From the NCBI GenBank assembly GCA_028823855.1, contig JAPPFL010000048.1, positions 1-64,000 on the forward strand: a DNA stretch of 64,000 nt, read 5' to 3'. The DNA comes from Albidovulum sp. GTDB taxonomy: Bacteria > Pseudomonadota > Alphaproteobacteria > Rhodobacterales > Rhodobacteraceae. The translations under genes were made by a program, and so were the position numbers. Every line of letters begins with the position of its first letter. The stretch's first letter is position 1. The notes below the pieces were generated by a model. The model saw only the letters and a program-made list of their open reading frames with translations, was not told the DNA's origin and searched no databases. Shown here in pieces: positions 1-7,827 of this stretch.

Positions 1-99
1 AAAGGCTCAAACAAACCGTAGAAAATCCGATATGAGGTCAGGACGTCTGAAATTACGGGTTGAACTCGATTCCGAACAGACGCGGGGCCAGGCATTCGA

Positions 100-786
100 T
101 CACACTACCTTTACGCCTACCGGCTCGATACCTTCGATTTCAATTTCCAGCATATCTCCCCTGCTGACTGCCGCGACACCGGCAGGAGTTCCCGTCAAGA
201 CTACGTCTCCAGCCGAAAGAGAGAAATATTTCGACAAAAACGCAATAATCTCGGGCACTTTCCATATCATCTGGTTGAGGTTGCCGTCCTGCCGAACGAT
301 GCCATTGACTGTCAAGGCTATCCTGCCTTCGGACAAGTGCCCTACTTCCGAAACGGGATGCACAGGGCCGACCGGTGCCGAACGTTCAAAGGCCTTGCCG
401 ATTTCCCATGGCCGGCCTAGCTTTTTCTGCTCGGCTTGAAGGTCGCGGCGCGTCATATCGAGCGACGCCGCATATCCGAATACGTGGGCGAGCGAGCAAG
501 CGACGGAAATATTCGATCCGCCGGATTTGAGCATGACGGCCAACTCGACCTCGTGATGAACGTCGGAGGAATGCGGCGGATAGGGAAATTCACCGGAAGG
601 ATCAAGATTGTCCGGATTCTTTTGGAAAAAGAACGGCGGCTCTCGGTCGGGGTCGTGCCCCATCTCGATCGCATGCGCCGCATAGTTTCTGCCGATGCAA
701 TAGACCCTGCGAACAGGGAAAGAAGCTGCGGAACCTGCAACGGGAAGAGCGACAACTGGCGCTTGTTCAATGGAAAACCTATTCAT
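100..786 (-). CDS. Fumarylacetoacetate hydrolase-fold protein, fumarylpyruvate hydrolase-like
   Basis: Predicted cytosolic metal-dependent hydrolase of the FAH superfamily, most like acylpyruvases and fumarylpyruvate hydrolases that cleave 2,4-dioxo acids from aromatic breakdown. The 228-residue protein has the N-terminal signature YCIGRNYAAHA (29-39), the acidic metal ligands E79 and E81 in HHEVEL, D110 in SLDMTRRDLQ, and a C-terminal LTGTPAGV. This is a single-domain length typical of the family. The start is ATG at 786 because GGAAGGAAAGG lies a few bases upstream; a longer in-frame reading to 861 lacks such a site. It diverges from the GntR regulator with a palindromic operator between them, so shared control is likely. 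The substrate is not deducible from sequence. Confidence 0.88.
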   Translation of the reverse strand: MNRFSIEQAPVVALPVAGSAASFPVRRVYCIGRNYAAHAIEMGHDPDREPPFFFQKNPDNLDPSGEFPYPPHSSDVHHEVELAVMLKSGGSNISVACSLAHVFGYAASLDMTRRDLQAEQKKLGRPWEIGKAFERSAPVGPVHPVSEVGHLSEGRIALTVNGIVRQDGNLNQMIWKVPEIIAFLSKYFSLSAGDVVLTGTPAGVAAVSRGDMLEIEIEGIEPVGVKVV

Positions 787-924
787 AAATCCTTTCCTTC
801 CAATATTCGTTCGATCTGATGCAGACGCTGGATCAATCTCGGATTTTTGCAATTCGTACAAAAATAACTGAAATCACTCTTGCACGGCCGGTCGACCGCC
901 TGTATGGTAGATCAATCAATCTAA

Positions 925-936
925 TTGGTCAACCAA
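925..936. promoter_or_regulatory. FadR/GntR-type operator palindrome
   Basis: TTGGTCAACCAA is a perfect 12-bp palindrome, set within AATTGGTCAACCAAATT. FadR-subfamily GntR proteins typically bind sites of the form TGGTnnnACCA. It sits between the divergent hydrolase gene and the regulator gene, 14 bases before the regulator's start codon, which suits autorepression and repression of the neighbour. Assignment is by motif and position only. Confidence 0.6.
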
Positions 937-950
937 ATTGGATTTGAATT

Positions 951-1628
951 TTGCTTGAAACTCTCGAAACGGACGGCCGGGATGACGCGCTAGCTGCGCT
1001 TGAGGCCCACATTGCCGCTGGAAAATACAGCCCGGGCGATCGCCTGCCTCCTGAACGGGAGTTGATTGTAAGTCTCGGCATTTCCCGTTCCAAGCTCAGG
1101 CAAGCGCTCGAGGAGCTTGAACGCGAAGGTCGAATTTGGCGGCACGTCGGCAAAGGCACGTTTCTGGCATCCGACGGGATAGACAGCTTGGCTAGGCTTA
1201 GCAGGCGAGTGTCGCCTGCGCAAATGATGCGCGCTCGCCTCGCGCTTGAGCCCGCGCTTGCTCGCGAGGCGTCCATAAATTCGTCAGTAGCGGCGCTCTG
1301 CGCAATTCGAGATTGCAAGGAACGCGCTGAACGGGCCAAGTGCTGGGAAGACTACGAAGCCTGCGATGATCTATTTCACCGGGCAATCGCTGAAGCAACC
1401 GGAAACGAGCTTTTGCTTTCGCTTTTTGACAGGCTAAACCAAGTGCGTCGGGCAATAGCATGGAACACCGTAGTTCGTAATTCGCAGATGCCGCCAACCG
1501 GCCATTCGAGTTTTGTTGAACATAATCGGATCGTCTCCGCAATTGAGGCGCGCGATCCCGATTCAGCATTTTTGGCTATGCGCGACCATCTGGGTTCGGT
1601 TTCGAACCGATTGTTCGGGAATGCGTAA
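951..1628 (+). CDS. GntR-family transcriptional regulator, FadR/FCD subfamily
   Basis: A 225-residue DNA-binding regulator with an N-terminal winged helix-turn-helix (about 10-75, with the family hallmark PGDRLPPERELIVSLGISRS) and an all-helical C-terminal FCD effector domain (about 90-220). The FCD domain contains FHRAIAEATGN and a distal EHNRIVSAIEARD / MRDHL stretch that in relatives carries metal- or ligand-binding histidines. The start is a TTG at 951; no better in-frame ATG precedes the HTH. It lies just upstream of, and in line with, the ABC transporter operon beginning at 1707 and diverges from the FAH hydrolase. It probably controls both in response to their substrate. Ligand unknown. 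Confidence 0.9.
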   Translation: MLETLETDGRDDALAALEAHIAAGKYSPGDRLPPERELIVSLGISRSKLRQALEELEREGRIWRHVGKGTFLASDGIDSLARLSRRVSPAQMMRARLALEPALAREASINSSVAALCAIRDCKERAERAKCWEDYEACDDLFHRAIAEATGNELLLSLFDRLNQVRRAIAWNTVVRNSQMPPTGHSSFVEHNRIVSAIEARDPDSAFLAMRDHLGSVSNRLFGNA

Positions 1629-1706
1629 CGGCGGCGCTCGAACTCCATCGCAGAACTGTATGAGCGCGCACTTAAGTAGTATATACATGAAAAGGAGAAA
1701 CCAAAA

Positions 1707-2681
1707 ATGGTAGAACTTGTTAAAAAAGCGAGAATGTTCGCTGCGGCCTTGCCGCTAGCTTTCGGGCTGTCCGCGGTCGCTGCGCAGGCTGACACTATCC
1801 GCATTGCGCTGGCGGAAACTCCTTCGGACGAACTAGCGGCGTTTTTCGTAGCCCTCGACCGGGCTAAAGCAAACGGGCTGGACTACGAGTGGACGGCGTT
1901 CTCTGACGAAGAACTCGCCATCCAAGCAGTACTGAGTGGCCAGATGGATATCGGTTTCGGCACTCCCTACGCGGCAATGCAAAGGGCCAAGGCTCCGATA
2001 CGAATAATTTTCCAGCTCTCGAAACTGAAGTTCTTCCCCGTTACGACTAAAAAATATAGCACGCTGGAAGACTTGGACGGCGAGCCTATTCTACTTCACT
2101 CGCGCGGCGGCGGGACGGATTCGATCGCCAACGTTATAGAAGACAGGACCGGCATCGAGTTCGGAGAACGCTCATACGTGCCCGGTTCAGCGAATCGCGT
2201 AGTCGCGCTGGTAGCCGGACAGGCCGACGCGACAATTATCGATCTTTCAAACAAGAATAAGGTGATGCGGCAGCACGCCGATAAGTTCAATGTTCTTCCC
2301 ATGTTCGATGTCGAAGCTTCCGACGAAGCCCTGTTCGCCAATCTCGACTGGATTAAGGCCAACGAAGAACAAGTCCAGATATTCGTAAACGCGCTTCTCG
2401 GCGTCTGGCAAGACATGAACGCAGACCCCTCAATGGTTGGTCGCGAAACGAATCCGGACGGACCGATTGGCCAGCTTCCAAAGGAAATTCTCGACAGCCT
2501 CGACAATTTCTACGCTGAAGCGATCGAAGGCGGCCTCTACGACGCTAACGGCGGAGGCCGCAAGGCTGCAATGGCGGACCTGGAATGGTACAGCAATGCC
2601 GGTCAGCTTGAAGGGGACTTGTCAACTCTCAAAGTCGAAGACTTCTGGTACATGGTGCCGCTTGACGCGGCTATGAACTAA
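1707..2681 (+). CDS. NitT/TauT-type ABC transporter substrate-binding protein
   Basis: Periplasmic solute-binding protein of the SsuA/TauA/THI5-like class, 324 residues. A cleavable signal peptide is evident: a positive start (VKKAR), a hydrophobic core and AQA before DTIRIAL, giving a mature N-terminus near residue 29. The body shows typical strand-helix repeats, with SGQMDIGFG and GGGTDSIANV near the ligand cleft. The ATG is preceded by AAAAGGAGAAA. It is the first gene of an operon with two permeases and one ATPase and is followed at once by a strong hairpin. The ligand could be an aromatic acid, sulfonate or pyrimidine-like compound; the adjacent FAH hydrolase favours an aromatic-derived acid, but this is inference. 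Confidence 0.85.
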   Translation: MVELVKKARMFAAALPLAFGLSAVAAQADTIRIALAETPSDELAAFFVALDRAKANGLDYEWTAFSDEELAIQAVLSGQMDIGFGTPYAAMQRAKAPIRIIFQLSKLKFFPVTTKKYSTLEDLDGEPILLHSRGGGTDSIANVIEDRTGIEFGERSYVPGSANRVVALVAGQADATIIDLSNKNKVMRQHADKFNVLPMFDVEASDEALFANLDWIKANEEQVQIFVNALLGVWQDMNADPSMVGRETNPDGPIGQLPKEILDSLDNFYAEAIEGGLYDANGGGRKAAMADLEWYSNAGQLEGDLSTLKVEDFWYMVPLDAAMN

Positions 2682-2692
2682 GCGAAGGAGGC

Positions 2693-2714
2693 GCGGCGCT
2701 CCCAGGAGCGCCGC
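2693..2714 (+). promoter_or_regulatory. Intra-operon hairpin after the substrate-binding protein gene
   Basis: GCGGCGCTCC and GGAGCGCCGC form a perfect 10-bp inverted repeat separated by CA (realistically an 8-bp stem with a 6-nt loop), starting 11 bases after the SBP stop. No U-run follows, so it is not a classic terminator. It more likely protects the upstream mRNA 3' end or attenuates read-through. Its right arm contains the GGAG that is the only visible ribosome-binding site for the next gene, so it may also lower translation of the permease. Confidence 0.55.
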
Positions 2715-2719
2715 CCGAT

Positions 2720-3493
2720 TTGCCAATGCTGAGCATAAATAGATCGCTGCATCTGAAAATCCTGTCGGGGATCATCGTCTTCGGAGCATGGGAGATTGCC
2801 GGACAAATTCCCGTGAGTTTCGGATTTCCGACATTTTTTGAATCCATGGCCGCGCTTGCGGATATGGTATTGGACGGCTCCCTATTGCATGCTTATTCAG
2901 ACACGCTCCGACCGCTTGCGATCGGATTGCTGATTTCAGCATTTGCGGGAATTGCAATTGGGTTGTGGATCGGACTCAGTTCTTGGTTCGACTGGCTATT
3001 CCTGCCAATCTTTATCGTAATGCAGGCAGCGCCGCTTGCGGCTCTCATTCCGCTACTGGTCATGGTGTACGGTATCGGCCTTACGTCGAAAATATTCGTG
3101 GTTTGCATTATGGCCATGCCGGTTATCGTTTTGAACACCGCGGGCGGAGTGCGCAATACACCTACCAACCTGAAGGAGATGGGACGTTCCTTTCTCGGCA
3201 CCGAAAAAGACATTATTCTAAAGGTCATCATACCTTCCGCCTCGCCAATCATTTTTTCCGGACTTCGCCTTGGCGCTTCGGCGGGGTTCATCGGCGCGAT
3301 TCTGTCCGAACTGAAAATCACTCCCACAGGCGTGGGCGACATCATTACCTATAGCCGTTCTATCGCCGACTACCCCAGCATGTATGCCGCCATATTCTCA
3401 ATCATCGTTCTCGCGGTCGTGTTTTTGAATCTTCTGGAACGGTTGGAGAAATTGCTTTTTGAAGGAAACGTTCGTGGGTACGCATCAGACTAG
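2720..3493 (+). CDS. ABC transporter permease, NitT/TauT class
   Basis: Inner-membrane permease of the SsuC/TauC type, 257 residues, with about six predicted hydrophobic segments. The cytoplasmic coupling region lies around 150-190 (MGRSFLGTEKDIILKVIIPSASP), matching the EAA loop that contacts the ATPase. The start is uncertain: TTG at 2720 has GGAG eleven bases upstream, while ATG at 2726 is in frame but farther away. The gene overlaps the ATPase gene by 20 bases, so the two are probably translationally coupled. A second, different permease follows at 4278, so the channel is probably a heterodimer, unlike the usual homodimeric SsuC. Confidence 0.87.
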   Translation: MPMLSINRSLHLKILSGIIVFGAWEIAGQIPVSFGFPTFFESMAALADMVLDGSLLHAYSDTLRPLAIGLLISAFAGIAIGLWIGLSSWFDWLFLPIFIVMQAAPLAALIPLLVMVYGIGLTSKIFVVCIMAMPVIVLNTAGGVRNTPTNLKEMGRSFLGTEKDIILKVIIPSASPIIFSGLRLGASAGFIGAILSELKITPTGVGDIITYSRSIADYPSMYAAIFSIIVLAVVFLNLLERLEKLLFEGNVRGYASD

Positions 3494-4274
3494 AGTCGGC
3501 GGCGACCCGAGCGATATTCCGGCGGCGGCCGTATCGGCTCGCAATATCTCGAAGACATACGGCGATGTAGAGGCCCTCAAGAATTTGACTCTGGAATTTC
3601 CGCGAGGCCAGCTTACATCGTTGCTCGGACCGTCCGGGTGCGGCAAGACCACGCTCCTCAAGATCATTGCAGGACTTCTGGAACCTTCATCCGGAGAGGT
3701 CGAGGTGAACGGAATCCCGGTCACCGGACCAGGTCCGGACCGCGCGTTCGTTTTCCAGGATTTCGCGCTGCTCCCATGGGCAAGCGTTCTTCGAAACGTG
3801 GCTTTCGGCCTTGAGCTTAGGGGCATCGGGCGGTCGGAGCGGGAGGGAATCGCCGAAAGATATATTCGCAATGTCGGTCTTGCAGGGTTCGAAAAGAGCT
3901 TCCCCCACGAATTGTCCGGCGGCATGCGGCAAAGGGTCGGGCTTGCCCGGGCGCTTGCAGTCGACAGCCAAGTTCTCTTGATGGACGAACCGTTCTCCGC
4001 AGTAGACGAACAAACTCGGCGCAAGTTCCAAGAAGACCTACTCGGTCTTGTTGCGGAAGAGAACAAGACGTTCCTATTTGTTACTCACTCGATCGAGGAG
4101 GCGGTTTATGTTTCGGACCAAATAGCTATACTGCTGCCTCGTCCTAGCCGAGTGTCCGAAATCATCCGGCCTCGCGGCCTTCGAGACAAGGACGTCGCCG
4201 ACATCCGGCGCGATCCCGAATACCTGGATATCGTGGACCAGATTTGGGCGTCCTTGCGCTTCTACGTGGAATAG
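3474..4274 (+). CDS. ABC transporter ATP-binding protein, NitT/TauT class
   Basis: Cytoplasmic ATPase of the importer, 266 residues from the GTG at 3474. Walker A GPSGCGKTT is at 52-60, the Q-loop is in FVFQDFALLPW, the signature LSGGMRQR is at 147-154, Walker B VLLMDEPFSA is at 167-176, and the switch histidine is in FVTHSIEEA. AAGGAAA lies six bases upstream of this GTG; an in-frame TTG at 3459 is further into the permease gene and has no such site. It resembles SsuB/TauB. It overlaps the preceding permease gene and is followed after three bases by the second permease, consistent with one transcript. Confidence 0.92.
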   Translation: MGTHQTRVGGDPSDIPAAAVSARNISKTYGDVEALKNLTLEFPRGQLTSLLGPSGCGKTTLLKIIAGLLEPSSGEVEVNGIPVTGPGPDRAFVFQDFALLPWASVLRNVAFGLELRGIGRSEREGIAERYIRNVGLAGFEKSFPHELSGGMRQRVGLARALAVDSQVLLMDEPFSAVDEQTRRKFQEDLLGLVAEENKTFLFVTHSIEEAVYVSDQIAILLPRPSRVSEIIRPRGLRDKDVADIRRDPEYLDIVDQIWASLRFYVE

Positions 4275-4277
4275 CAG

Positions 4278-5030
4278 ATGAAAGTTCTCGGATTACGCCT
4301 ACCAGGAATGTCGTCGCTGATTTTGTGGGGGTTGCTGTGGGAGGCGGTCGGACAATCGGGAATGTCGTTCTTTTTGCCGCCGCTCTCGTCGGTTATTGGC
4401 ACGCTAATCGAAATTTTCGGCACGCCGGCATTCCAGAAGGCTCTTTCCGAAACCGCGCGCGCTTTCCTTGCAGGTGTCTTCTTCGCCATTGCTATTGGCA
4501 TTCCCGTGGGCATACTGATGGGCAAGAATCGACTGGTGGACGAACTTCTGCTGCCTTGGGTGAACATCTTTCTGAGTGCTCCGCTGACAGCATTGGTTCC
4601 CGTGCTAATGGTGCTTTTCGGCTTCGGCATGAAGTCTATCATCATTACAACTTCGCTGTTCGGGATATGGATCATTATTCTAAACGCGCGGGCCGGAGTT
4701 ATGCAGATAAACCGCTCGCTCATCGACATGGCGCTTAGCTTCGGCGCATCGCCGTGGGCGGCATTCTCGAAGATTTACTTCTGGGCGGCGCTTCCCGAAA
4801 TTCTGGGCGGCGTTAGGATCGGCGTGATACGAGCGGTTAAGGGAGTGATTATCGGTCAGCTTCTAATCTCAATCGTCGGATTTGGAGCGTTGTTCGAACT
4901 ATATTCGGCAAATTTCCTGATGTCGCATTTTTGGGCAGTGCTCATTGTATTGTTTGCTCTTGCATTTTCGATTTCGGAACTCCTAGCCTATCTTGAGAGG
5001 CGCGTTTCCTACTATGCGGCAAAGCGATAG
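4278..5030 (+). CDS. Second ABC transporter permease, NitT/TauT class
   Basis: Inner-membrane permease, 250 residues, homologous in outline to the permease at 2720 but clearly different in sequence. It has about six hydrophobic segments and an EAA-type loop near 155-185 (MALSFGASPWAAFSKIYFWAALPEI, split here between membrane spans). The start ATG follows the ATPase stop by three bases. As the last gene of the four-gene operon it makes the predicted complex one SBP, two distinct permeases and a shared ATPase dimer. No terminator is obvious downstream. Confidence 0.87.
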   Translation: MKVLGLRLPGMSSLILWGLLWEAVGQSGMSFFLPPLSSVIGTLIEIFGTPAFQKALSETARAFLAGVFFAIAIGIPVGILMGKNRLVDELLLPWVNIFLSAPLTALVPVLMVLFGFGMKSIIITTSLFGIWIIILNARAGVMQINRSLIDMALSFGASPWAAFSKIYFWAALPEILGGVRIGVIRAVKGVIIGQLLISIVGFGALFELYSANFLMSHFWAVLIVLFALAFSISELLAYLERRVSYYAAKR

Positions 5031-5678
5031 AAGCCCCTTTCTCAAAAAACACCGAGAAAATCGCAATTCCGCATTGACGAACAATCCGGCAGTTCGCCCG
5101 CGGCGCGAGCAACGTCCTCATCGCTCCGGTCCTTCATAAAGCGGTTCGCTGCAAACTCAGCGCTATCCGCGCAATGTTCGGAACTGGAAAACGCGTCGGA
5201 GCTTCGCCGATTTGGCAGAGCCTATAACGGCGCAACCGAAAACGAGCGGATTTTGCAATTGAAAATTGAAAAAGGTAGCGAAGTTAAATTTGATCCTCAA
5301 TTTGACCCAACAGGCAAGGCTCGGGCCTTGCTATCGAAATTTCGATTTTACCCGGGTAGCCACCGACTGGACGATCAGCCTCGCCTTTTTTAACATCCTC
5401 GACATCTCTCTCGTTCGCAAGTCGCCGAGGCGATGAATTTCCGCAAAGCGGTCGCCAAATTCCGGTTCGAACCGAACGGATTTCCGCGTGCCTTCTAATT
5501 CCAAATCCGCATTTGGAGTAGTCCGGGCCTGTTCGGCTGCTGAATCGAAATCTATACTATTTCTTTGTAGACAGATCGAAGTTTCAAGCTTGGCATTGCA
5601 TCCATTCCAAACGAGCGGTTGCTTAACTAGATTGCCTCGCTTTCCCGAATGCCTGGTGCGAAGTTCGGGATCTGGAGC
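5031..5678. other. Gene-free spacer
   Basis: About 650 bases between the convergent ABC operon and soxX. No open reading frame with convincing codon use, no ribosome-binding site with a plausible product and no clear terminator hairpin were found on either strand. Confidence 0.6.
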
Positions 5679-6152
5679 TTATTCTTCGACCAGCGTAAGC
5701 AGGAACGCGACGACATCCTCAATGTCCTGAGCGCTGTAGATCGGCCGGCCCCTGTATTCGGGCGCGACTCCCTGCAATCCGTCGATCTTGAAGTAGGAGG
5801 GCATTACAGTATCCGGATTCAGCGCTTTCGGATCGACGAGGCGAAGCCGAAGCTCGCCAGCGGAATAGCGGCTTCCTACGCCCTCAAGCGGCGGACCGAT
5901 ATCTCCCGGGTCCGGAGCATCCGCAATCGGAATCGAATGACAAATCAGGCACGTAGCGTTGTCCGCATCGCGCACGATGCGTTCGCCGCGTTCCGGAATT
6001 CCGGATTGGCCAGTCAACGATGCCTTGATCTCGTAGTCTTCAACCCGAATGTTCGCAGGTTCATTGGCCCATGAAGCGGAAGCCAAAACCAAAAATAGCG
6101 ATTTTAAGAATTTAAGTTTCGAATGACTGAATCCGCTCCCGGCGAATCGCAT
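5679..6152 (-). CDS. soxX: SoxX, monoheme c-type cytochrome of the Sox system
   Basis: Periplasmic cytochrome c that pairs with SoxA to load sulfur substrates onto the SoxY carrier. The 157-residue precursor has a signal peptide ending at ASASWA (about residue 29), a heme-binding CLICH at 68-72, and a distal methionine ligand in NPDTVMPSYF (M117). The tract GDIGPPLEGVGSRY and a C-terminal SAQDIEDVVAFLLTL are typical of SoxX. The start chosen at 6152 overlaps the stop of the flavocytochrome gene as TGATG, implying translational coupling. Its partner soxA lies 7 kb away in a separate block on the same strand, unlike the usual adjacent soxXA arrangement. Confidence 0.9.
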   Translation of the reverse strand: MRFAGSGFSHSKLKFLKSLFLVLASASWANEPANIRVEDYEIKASLTGQSGIPERGERIVRDADNATCLICHSIPIADAPDPGDIGPPLEGVGSRYSAGELRLRLVDPKALNPDTVMPSYFKIDGLQGVAPEYRGRPIYSAQDIEDVVAFLLTLVEE

Positions 6153-7438
6153 CACCCGAACATTTCGGCAGTGATGCTGGCGTACCAACCGCGCGCATAA
6201 TCCGCTTCCAAGCTGCGATACTCGGCCGGCGCATTTGGCGGGCTTGTTCCGGACGCGCCCGGAATCGAAGCGATTTGGTTGTCCTTGTCCAGCCGGTAAA
6301 CCGCCGCAACTGAAATTCCATAGCTTTCTGACAGCAGGCTATAGCAAGTATTGATTAAGGCAGGCTCCGGAGGCGATTCGCCTTGAAAGTGCGAAACAAT
6401 CGCGCGGGCGCAGGCTTTCGCCTGGCTATTCGCGCTGAACCCGGACTTCGGCATCGACCCGGCCAAGCATGCGTCGCCCAGCACGTGAATATTCGGGGCG
6501 ACCGCCGACGCGAAAGTGCGCTGGTTCACGCGGCACCAATCGCCGCCTTCGGCGAGGCCCGCCGTGTCCAGCAGCAGGGCGGATCTCTGCGGGGGCACGA
6601 TATTTGCGACATCGGGACGAAACTCCTCGAAGTCCGTGCGCACGATCATTTGCTTCGGTTCAACTTCGACGACATTACCGCCGTCTGAGAAACCGACCCA
6701 TTCAATCATTCCGGGATAAAGGCGTTCCCAGCCCTCCTCGAAAAGCCTTTGCTTTGAAAATCCGTCCTTGCTGTCGAGAATAAGCACCTTGGACCGAGGC
6801 TTCGTTTTCTTTAGGTAATTTGCGATAAGGCTCGCTCTCTCGTACGGTCCGGGAGGGCAGCGAAACGGATTTTCCGGAACCGAGACGACGACGAGTCCTC
6901 CGTCTTCCATCGCTTCCAGCTGGCGACGGAGCAAGGCTGTCTGGCTACCTGCGCTCCAGGCGTGCGGCATGCGTTCCGCCGCAGATTCGTCGTAGCCTTC
7001 GATCGCGTTCCACTTGAAATCGATCCCCGGCGAAACCACAAGGCGATCATAGGCAAGCGCTTCGCCCCCGGCAAGGCGTATCTTGGCGCGGCCATCATCG
7101 ATGTCGACGACACTGTCATGCAGGATTTCCACACCGGCGGCGCGCAGACCGCCGTAGCCGTGCGTAATGAAATCCAATTCATTCAGGCCGCCGATTACGG
7201 TGTTGCTAAAGGGGCAAGTCGCGAATTCCTTCGTTCGCTCGACCAGCGCGACTTCCAGATCTGGAGCGTGGAGCTTCAAATACTTGGCGACGGTCGCGCC
7301 GCCAAACCCGCCGCCGATAACGACGACTTTCCCGCGAACCGCCGCCGCCGCTCGGTTCGCGATCATTCCGGCAAGCGCCGACGCTCCTGCAATTTTCAGG
7401 AGCTTACGCCGAGACGTTGCAGTTTTTCGAATTCTCAT
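6152..7438 (-). CDS. fccB: Flavocytochrome c sulfide dehydrogenase flavoprotein (FccB/SoxF)
   Basis: Periplasmic FAD enzyme oxidising sulfide (SoxF in Sox clusters), 428 residues. A twin-arginine leader (RRKLLK at 10-15) precedes the Rossmann motif [11 protein letters not shown]. All three functional cysteines expected from the Allochromatium enzyme can be located: C75 in FATCPFSN (covalent FAD attachment), C194 in [11 protein letters not shown] and C365 in NTCYS (redox disulfide). The C-terminal segment with [15 protein letters not shown] matches the family end. It is coupled to soxX downstream (TGATG) and lies 24 bases from the monoheme cytochrome upstream, its likely electron acceptor subunit. 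The call is firm; FccB versus SoxF naming is a matter of context. Confidence 0.93.
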   Translation of the reverse strand: MRIRKTATSRRKLLKIAGASALAGMIANRAAAAVRGKVVVIGGGFGGATVAKYLKLHAPDLEVALVERTKEFATCPFSNTVIGGLNELDFITHGYGGLRAAGVEILHDSVVDIDDGRAKIRLAGGEALAYDRLVVSPGIDFKWNAIEGYDESAAERMPHAWSAGSQTALLRRQLEAMEDGGLVVVSVPENPFRCPPGPYERASLIANYLKKTKPRSKVLILDSKDGFSKQRLFEEGWERLYPGMIEWVGFSDGGNVVEVEPKQMIVRTDFEEFRPDVANIVPPQRSALLLDTAGLAEGGDWCRVNQRTFASAVAPNIHVLGDACLAGSMPKSGFSANSQAKACARAIVSHFQGESPPEPALINTCYSLLSESYGISVAAVYRLDKDNQIASIPGASGTSPPNAPAEYRSLEADYARGWYASITAEMFG

Positions 7439-7462
7439 CGCCGACCGGCAATTTTCGTCGCC

Positions 7463-7765
7463 CTACTCTTCAAGGCTGCCAAAATACGTCGCCAATGAGG
7501 CAATCTCGGCATCCGTCAATCCTCGGGCAATTCTATTCATGACCGTGGCCTCGATCTCGCCTTCGCGAAAACTTTCGAGCAGCGAGAGCACGGCCTCTGC
7601 ATCCAAGTGCGCGAGCGAAGGAATCGGGCCCGGGCTCAAGCCTCCTTGACCGTGGCACCCGGCGCACATTTCCGGCATGACTGAGAACCCGGACTCCTCT
7701 GCGCTTGCCGCCGCTAGCAAGCAAATCGCGGGAACAGTAGCAAGCAAAGTCTTTGGGCCTAGCAT
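7463..7765 (-). CDS. Monoheme cytochrome c, likely FccA/SoxE-type partner of the sulfide dehydrogenase
   Basis: Small periplasmic cytochrome c of 100 residues with a signal peptide (hydrophobic run ending ASAEE near residue 23), heme motif CAGCH at 34-38 and a probable methionine ligand M76 in ATVMNRIARGL. The fold is class I, close to FccA/SoxE-type cytochromes with a CxxCHG start and a terminal LTDAEIASLATYF helix. It lies directly upstream of the flavoprotein gene, so it most likely forms the cytochrome subunit of the flavocytochrome c. It could equally accept electrons from the molybdenum hydroxylase encoded just before it (gap about 60 bases). Confidence 0.8.
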   Translation of the reverse strand: MLGPKTLLATVPAICLLAAASAEESGFSVMPEMCAGCHGQGGLSPGPIPSLAHLDAEAVLSLLESFREGEIEATVMNRIARGLTDAEIASLATYFGSLEE

Positions 7766-7827
7766 GCGATCGCGTTTTTCTCCGGCGGCCTAAAATTTCA
7801 GCCGCCGGCAATTTCGGTTTCTACCTG

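Noticed and set aside
1-99. Possible downstream partner of the FAH hydrolase at the left edge
   Set aside because: A short minus-strand frame starts near 77 and is open to the window edge, but there is too little sequence to tell coding from chance.
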